Made by a program: the position numbers and the translations under genes. The notes beneath the pieces are model-generated. The model was not told the origin of the DNA, did not search any database, and saw only the letters and a program-made list of their open reading frames with translations. A DNA stretch of 64,000 nucleotides, taken from Rhizophagus clarus (lineage: Eukaryota > Glomeromycota > Glomeromycetes > Glomerales > Glomeraceae). The stretch spans positions 1,302,001 through 1,366,000 of the forward strand of contig BLAL01000160.1 of the NCBI GenBank assembly GCA_015698045.1, read 5' to 3'. This document shows, piece after piece, positions 58,264 to 64,000 of this stretch. Position 1 is the first letter of the stretch, and each line of letters opens with the position of its first letter.

Positions 58264-58557
58264 GGATTCCAGACATTACTAAAATAACTCACATTTATTT
58301 TTTATCCATTTTTTTCAAAATTAAGTCAATTTGCTCTTTTAGTTTTTTAAGGATATTTCGCTATCTATTCAACTAATTGTAATAAACTTTTTTTTATTTT
58401 GTAGATCTTATTGAGAGCTACATTTTAAAAAAAGTTCATCCAATTTGGATTACTGGTTGATGAGAAAATTGCAAAAAACAGATTTTTTAGCTTCAAAATT
58501 TCACATCAATTTGCTCTTTTTTATGATTATGAGTTGTATCAGTAATGTCTGAGGTCC
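58264..58557. mobile_element. MITE related to the one at 23.8-24.2 kb
   Basis: Left GGATTCCAGACATTACTAAA and the complement of the right end GGACCTCAGACATTACTGAT are inverted repeats. The core 58375-58480 matches the core of the MITE at 23839-24210 (TTTTTTTTATTTTGTAG, then CTTATTGAGAGCTA, then TTGGATTACT). No clear target duplication. Confidence 0.65.
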
Positions 58558-58999
58558 TATATTAAGGTTTAATGTAATTACAATTAGAGGCTTGCAACAG
58601 GCTAGGTCTGGACTTAAAACCTGGTCTGGACTCAGCCTGGAATCTGGATACGGGCCAGAAAGTTGAATTTTAAAATATACTCAGGTCAGATTCAGGCCAG
58701 ATTTTGTTTTTCACAAAATTTTCAGGCCGGATCTGAGTTCAGATTCTAAACCCAGATTTTTATTAATTCTGGCCAAAATTATAATTAATTTTAACCAAGT
58801 TGAAAAATTAAAAAAAAAAGTCAACTTTTATTGTTTAATTTCTTTTTTATTATATTATATTGCAAACTTTTCCTAATCATAAATAGTTTTTATCTATATG
58901 TATAATGATTTTTAAAATCAAATGCTACATCAAAATTTATAATTTACAGTTCTTTTTACAGAAATATTCACAATCCTTTCCGCTAACGTGCTGAACCAA

Positions 59000-60632
59000 A
59001 TTTTCGCAAAAATTTTTTCAAAAATTTTTTATTTTTAGCGCGTTTTCAGAATACAAAACACACATAGTCATAACTTCTACACAAGAAACATGCATATACA
59101 AGACATATGACGAGTTTGCTCAACACTTTATAGACGTATTTTTTAGGTCTTTCTCTTCCTCTCTAAACATAAACCCGCACATAATACTCAACAAGACTGG
59201 TATAGCCGAGTGGAAGAAAGCTAGTCAATGGGGGTTCTTCACCAAGACACCTGAACTCCTACCCACCATACAACAGGCCAAACAGAAAAAGCTCAACGAA
59301 GAGCTCGTGATGCTTCTTACTCACCACCTCACTTCGTCTCTCACTTACCTCAAGTCCTGGTACCCTGAACAGCCAGAGACTCCAATTTTAGGGTATGTAA
59401 ACAACGCGTCGAGCACCCCAGATTTGGCCCTCGCACAGGAGATGGATATAGATATTTCATCATCTGCCTCGCACCAATCAACATCTGCACAACCTCACAC
59501 AACAGCTGTTAATAGCCCAATCGCGACTACGCCTAAAGGCAAAGGCAAAAAGAAGAAGCATAAGCACATTACAATATCTGAAGAGGATATTGACAAAGAC
59601 TTCAGGCTTCCTGTTGACTCTGTGAACGAGTCCACCCAAGCGCTCTCTTCTTAGCTACCTCCCCCGCCTTTACATGACGCGATCAAAAAAGTTGAAGAAT
59701 CTTCAGCACTGCTACTGGACAGCAATGCCGGTAAAGAAAAATGTCTAAAGGTGCAAGACGCTGAGGCTGCACAAGTCATCACTGGATATCAGGCGCCCTC
59801 AGGGTGCCAGTTTGTTCGTGATATCCTAATATATGATGTTCCTGCAAAGTGGGATAATTATGAACTATTATCTCATCTATCCACTTGGGGTAATGTAATA
59901 TCGATATCGACCAAGCGCCAGCGCAAATATAAGACGGTACGATGCAAGCTAGTTATTTCGGAATTCTTTTGGAACTACAAAGCACAGTGGATGGCTCCCC
60001 TTGCAGGTATACCTACTCGATGGTTCCCGGCGACCTGGAATCTGGCTGAACGAAAAGAACGAGAAAGATTTCAAGCCGTTATTTATGACCCGCCTGAATC
60101 TATGAATACAGCTTCGCTCACGGCGTCCCAACACTTAACTTTTCTCAGTGAATTGAACATTAAAATGTTCAAAGAAATTAAATTCCCAGACGGATCGCGC
60201 AAGATTGTTGGATACTTTGAAACTTGGGAACACTTACAGAAGTGCATTAGTAACCTGACCCTCTGGTATGGCAAGAACGTCTCATGGTGCAAACATACCA
60301 CGATCCTGAAGAAAACAAAAAAGATTAGTCCTAACTCCTCCCATTCGGCTAAGCGAAAGAATCAAGGAGATCGTGTTGACACCAAATCTTCTACCAAACT
60401 GTCCAAGTCTATTCCAGCAACTGGGTTGAACAAGACTCACATAAGAAATCCCCGGATGAAGGATTCAAAGGCATACCAATGAAAAGATGATAATGATTCG
60501 CAGGCTTCTAAGAAACCATCGAAGCGGCATCATGGCTCCAAATCCAAGATCTCTAAATGTGACCTTTACGCAGAAGTCAGGACAATTAAGAAGATTCTGG
60601 ATGAATTAACTAGTAATCTTAAACTGAAGTGA
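59000..60632 (+). pseudogene. Retroposon protein gene, copy C (two stops)
   Basis: One frame stays open from about 59000 to TGA 60630-60632, apart from TAG at 59652 and TGA at 60480. The start is unclear: no in-frame ATG precedes 'TYDEFAQHF' (59109), so the original start may be lost. Layout: a short helical N-terminal region to ~59390; a Ser/Thr-rich linker with a Lys run ('KGKGKKKKHKH', 59538-59570); a globular part at 59760-60290 ('VITGYQAP', 'FVRDILIYDVPAKWDN', 'GNVISIS', 'KYKTVRCKL', 'WMAPLAGIPTRWFP', then 'FKEIKFPDGSRKIVGYF'); and a basic tail ending in a short coiled coil ('LYAEVRTIKKILDELTSNL'). The globular part is patterned like one or two RRM folds, suggesting an RNA-binding role. 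Not a recognised named family. Confidence 0.8.
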
Positions 60633-60739
60633 AGGAATGATCTGATAGTACTTAGCAGCTTAGATTACCTCTTTTCGTAGAATTTTTCTTTTTTTCCTCC
60701 TGTTTACCTTTTATACTTTTATAATTAGTTTGTTAATGA

Positions 60740-60856
60740 TCTAGGCGGATGGTAAGACCAGTCCTCGGACTGGGAGTGTAGTTCTTGTATTAATAGTGAT
60801 GCTTACCGCATCCTCATTTTTACTAATAAACGTGTGCGGCTCCAACGCCTTTAAAT
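60740..60856 (+). other. 3'-UTR stem-loops of retroposon copy C
   Basis: CCAGTCCTCGGACTGG (60759-60774) is a perfect hairpin. GGATGGTAAG just before it (60748-60757) can pair with CTTACCGCATCC further down (60803-60814). Together they form a branched, GC-rich structure in an otherwise AT-rich tail, close to the poly-A. A structured 3' end is what LINE reverse transcriptases usually recognise; that role is inferred here. Confidence 0.55.
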
Positions 60857-61578
60857 ATAAAAAAAAAAAACAAAATTTATAATTTAACTGTGCCACAGCT
60901 TGATTAGACTAAAATTTTCATTTTCAGATTATTTAAATATATAAAATTATAAAATACTATTAAGTTTTTTTTTTACCTTTGTTAACTTGTTCATTACCAA
61001 AGATCATTTTATTTTAATATTACATAATTGTTTTTCAATAATTTTTATATTTATTATAGTTATTTACTTAATAAAGTTTTATTTATTTTTCAAGTATAAA
61101 TAATAAATTATCTTTAAAACATGAAAATTTTACGTAATAAAGAATATTAAATCACTGTTCCACAAAATTTATACAAATAATCTACATTACATTATTAATA
61201 TCATATGAATTTTTATCAATTTTTAGTAATTTTTTAATGTTTATTAATTTCTCATAAGAAGGCAATATTTTTGAATTATAACTAATTATTTTAAAAAAAT
61301 TATTTAATAAGTATAAAAGTTTTAAAGTGACCTACTTATATAAAATTATTATCTTTCCAAAAAAAACTTATTTAAAATGATTTACATCACATTTTAAAAA
61401 TTCCAGACCAGTCTGGTTTGGACCAGGTTTTTATATTATAAATCTGGGCTAGGTCAGACCGGCATAAAATTTGCATTTAAGTTCTGGGCTGAGTCTGGGC
61501 TGGCATACAATTTCATATATAAATTCTGGGCTGGGCTAGGTTTTAAAATATGGGCAAATGCAGGCCTCTAATTACAAT

Positions 61579-62510
61579 TAAAACTCAATGAAATTGGCAA
61601 ATTTAATTGCAAATTTTTTTAAAAAAATAAATATTCTTAAAAATACAAGTTTTTAATCAATAAGTAACTTTAATTTTTTGTTATATGATTAGTAAATAAT
61701 GGTAGCATCATATGATATGCATATTAATCTAATTGGAAAAAAATTTTTTCTGCGATAGTCTTATTATTTACCAAAATGGATGAGAACTGAATTTCTAGTA
61801 AAATTATAGGCAAATTTGCCCATAATTGCTTACAGTTTAGGGGATAATTTAATTTCAAATGAAAGTTTTAAAAGATAGCTTTTATTTACATTATATCATT
61901 TTGCTAAATACAATACAATAATAAATAATTAAAATTATAGTAATTATATAAAAGAAATTTAATTACTAGTAAAAAATATATATACAGATTATATGGTAAT
62001 AGTAATTATAACCAAATTGTTATTATAAAAAGGCAAATTATTAAGTTAAAATTTATTTTTACAAAATTGTATTTTATATAAAAATATGATTATATAGAAT
62101 GTAATTGTATAAAATTTAATTGTTTTTATATTTTAATTATTTTAAAATAAATGATTTGAAATAACTTTTACATTTATATAAAATTTGAAAAATTTTAAAA
62201 TAGTATAATATTACATTTTTATATTTAATATTATTTGAATATTAATAAAATGGTACTTGATAACAATTGGTTAATAATAGAGCATATGAATAATAAATCT
62301 TACATAGGAAGGAGGGGATTAGCTTTATAGTAAATCTATAAGTGTTGCCCGTTTTATAATTTAGTTTTTTTTTGGTGTTAAAAACGTATAACCGTTTATT
62401 AGATAATAGTTAATAATATATTAAAATTAATTTAAAAATAAATAATTTTAAATCAATTTTAATATTAGTATTAAATTACTTTTTATACCTAAATAATTTT
62501 TATATATTAA
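61579..62510. other. AT-rich spacer, nothing recognised
   Basis: No supported features. Confidence 0.5.
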
Positions 62511-62514
62511 TTCG

Positions 62515-62900
62515 TGATCTGTCTCCGAACCAATTAGCAGAAATTTAGATAGGAGAAATAAAAATAACATGCAGGAAATGTGGAATGAACTTACAAAATT
62601 AGTAGAGAAAGGTACTTTTGACATTCCGAAAGGTTTAACTATCCAAAATTGGATGACTACTCAAAAAAAAAAATGCGGCTCAACAAGCTAGACAACCTAA
62701 AATAAATAATTTTGATACTTTTATTTATTGTTTTTTTTTATAACTTTTAAAACAAATAATTATAGCGTTTGGAATCCAGCGTCGCCAAAGAATTCAGTTT
62801 TAAGCAATTTGTTACACTATTTCTCAGCCGGTAATACGAATTTGGCTAGTTATCTTTTAGGCAAAATACAAATATCGTGACCTTAAATGGTAAGCATATG
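62515..62900 (+). pseudogene. Short decayed coding fragment, family unknown
   Basis: The plus strand from 62569 reads 'MQEMWNELTKLVEKGTFDIP' and on to 'TIQNWMTTQKK', then shifts frame at an A run (62664-62672) into 'NAAQQARQPKI'. A second piece near 62770-62830 reads 'LESSVAKEFSFKQFV'. Too little is left to identify. Confidence 0.3.
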
Positions 62901-64000
62901 TTGATCAAACTTGTTGACGCAAATTTATCCGGAACATTATTCTGAAATGCTTTAAAAAAAAAAAATTCTGGCTCACAATATATTTTCTTTTTCCTTTTTT
63001 GTATTTAGTAAAAATTGATATAGGTGTAATAGGAAAAACTAATGCTTTTAATGGATTTCTTGCCAAAAACTGATTTAAAAAATCTTTATTTACTATATAA
63101 ATAAAAAATTAGTCATTGCAATTTTCTCAAAATGTATAATATGCCGAGCCCCTTGTTTTGTTTGTTCTTGGTATTAATTATATATTATAAATTGTTAATT
63201 GTTAAACCATTTCAGAATTTTAGCAGAATTTAATATTTTTATATTTTTGCAATTTCGGTATTAAAATATTTTGCTGTATATATTTTTAAATAAATATAAG
63301 CTTTATTATTAAACCAATTTATAATCTTGGATTTTCTTTAAATATTTTTATAAAAACAAAATTATATAAAAACGGATTTTTTAAATTTATTATTTAGAAA
63401 GTTTCAAGCTTATAAATTATCAAACAGATGATAATTATCCTGAATTATCAAATAGACAGTAATTAACTTTTAAACTCGGATAATATTGATGCATCATGTT
63501 CTAATGATTCATTATGTCATTACCCCCTTGTAACCCTCACTATACCATTGCTCATGCGAAAGCAAAACTTCAGGCTTGACCTTAATCGCGGTATTCTCTT
63601 GACCAGCATATACATATTAAATATATAAAGTCAAGTCGTACGGGTTAAGAAGGATACATATACGCAGGGCGAAAGTTAATTAGGTTATTTAACATTTATT
63701 TTAATTTTGGACAGAAAAAAAAAGAAATATAAATATGTACACCTGTTGTCAGAAGTAATACTGGTAAATTTATAGCGTAAATAAGTTCGGTAATGAACCA
63801 ATATGGTATAATCTTATAAATCTATACTTCAGGTGTATTCAGGGTATAAATGGAAAGAAAACGCGTCTTTTTGTGTCTAGATGTACCAATCCGCAGCATG
63901 TATGAAATCCTAGCATTGTAGCACGTAAATTGTTCAGCCACAGTGCTACTGCGCCATAAGAAAATTGATATAAGACCCTCTAAATAACACTTTCTTTCTT
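62901..64000. other. AT-rich spacer, nothing recognised
   Basis: The last 500 bases are less AT-rich (for example 63520-63680) and may be the edge of a gene or element beyond the window, but no open frame supports that. Confidence 0.4.

Larger units (their letters stand above)
58947..60870 (+). mobile_element. ORF1-only retroposon, copy C (best preserved)
   Basis: An exact 16-bp target-site duplication, CAAAATTTATAATTTA, flanks it at 58931-58946 and 60871-60886, with a poly-A tail at 60859-60870. It is 1,924 bp long and has one long frame with two stops, a 3' untranslated region with strong stem-loops, and the terminal phrase AACGCCTTTAAATATAAAA. No reverse transcriptase is present, so it must have moved with enzymes supplied in trans, most likely by a LINE. 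It sits inside the hAT-type MITE 58585-61570. Confidence 0.92.
58585..61570. mobile_element. hAT-type MITE carrying retroposon copy C
   Basis: The ends TAGAGGCTTGCA and TGCAGGCCTCTA are inverted repeats with one mismatch, flanked by an exact 8-bp duplication ATTACAAT (58577-58584 and 61571-61578). Next to each end lie clusters of CTGGRYTGGA/CTGGGCTGGG-type words in opposite orientation (58600-58740 and 61400-61555). Subtracting copy C and its duplicated site leaves about 1.05 kb with no coding. The hAT class is assigned from TSD length and TAGAG ends. Confidence 0.88.

Noticed and set aside
59193-59206. TATAGCCGAGTGG resembling a tRNA A-box
   Set aside because: It lies in the open frame of retroposon copy C (encoding GIAEW), and no B-box or cloverleaf follows at tRNA distance.

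Overview
The window looks like a chromosome segment of an arbuscular mycorrhizal fungus (Glomeromycotina, probably Rhizophagus or a close relative). Evidence: very AT-rich spacers, small spliced fungal genes, a minor-class (U12) intron, and a heavy load of decayed transposons of many classes. The species is an inference from gene families and composition, not from a database match.

Layout. 1-2.4 kb: AT-rich spacer with tandem duplications. 2.4-11.7 kb: a full-length but dead LINE (2607-11291, 14-bp target-site duplication, poly-A tail) sitting inside an older palindromic element. 11.7-21 kb: transposon-gene relics, a small spliced gene with a GIY-YIG-like domain (16.4-17.1 kb), minisatellites and small inverted-repeat elements. 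21-26.4 kb: an old 1.9-kb retroposon split by about 3.3 kb of later insertions, one of them a hAT-type element filled with palindromic satellite repeats. 26.4-28.1 kb: spacer and a Mutator-type MITE. 28.2-49.6 kb: the gene island: DCP2 mRNA decapping enzyme (+), PET100 cytochrome oxidase assembly factor (+), TRAPPC8/Trs85 trafficking subunit (-), a DDT/WHIM chromatin protein (+), FGAM synthase of purine synthesis (+) and prohibitin-2 (+). 49.6-64 kb: spacer, a Crypton-like tyrosine-recombinase relic, two more copies of the 1.9-kb retroposon, and hAT-type MITEs.

The six housekeeping genes serve unrelated functions (mRNA turnover, respiration, trafficking, chromatin, purines, mitochondrial inner membrane). 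They look like ordinary eukaryotic neighbours, not a functional cluster.

The most novel item is a family of about 1.93-kb poly-A retroposons that encode only an ORF1-like protein. Three copies occur here (21067-26345, interrupted; 54543-56480, minus; 58947-60870, plus), each with its own 15-16 bp target-site duplication. Their protein resembles in layout the RNA-binding-like region of the LINE ORF1, so they may be LINE parasites of the 'half-a-LINE' type. Other notable points are a probable AT-AC U12 intron in DCP2, the finding that every in-frame stop I located in the LINE and in the best-preserved retroposon copy can be explained by C-to-T change, and a set of tandem units that look like a repeated micro-exon.
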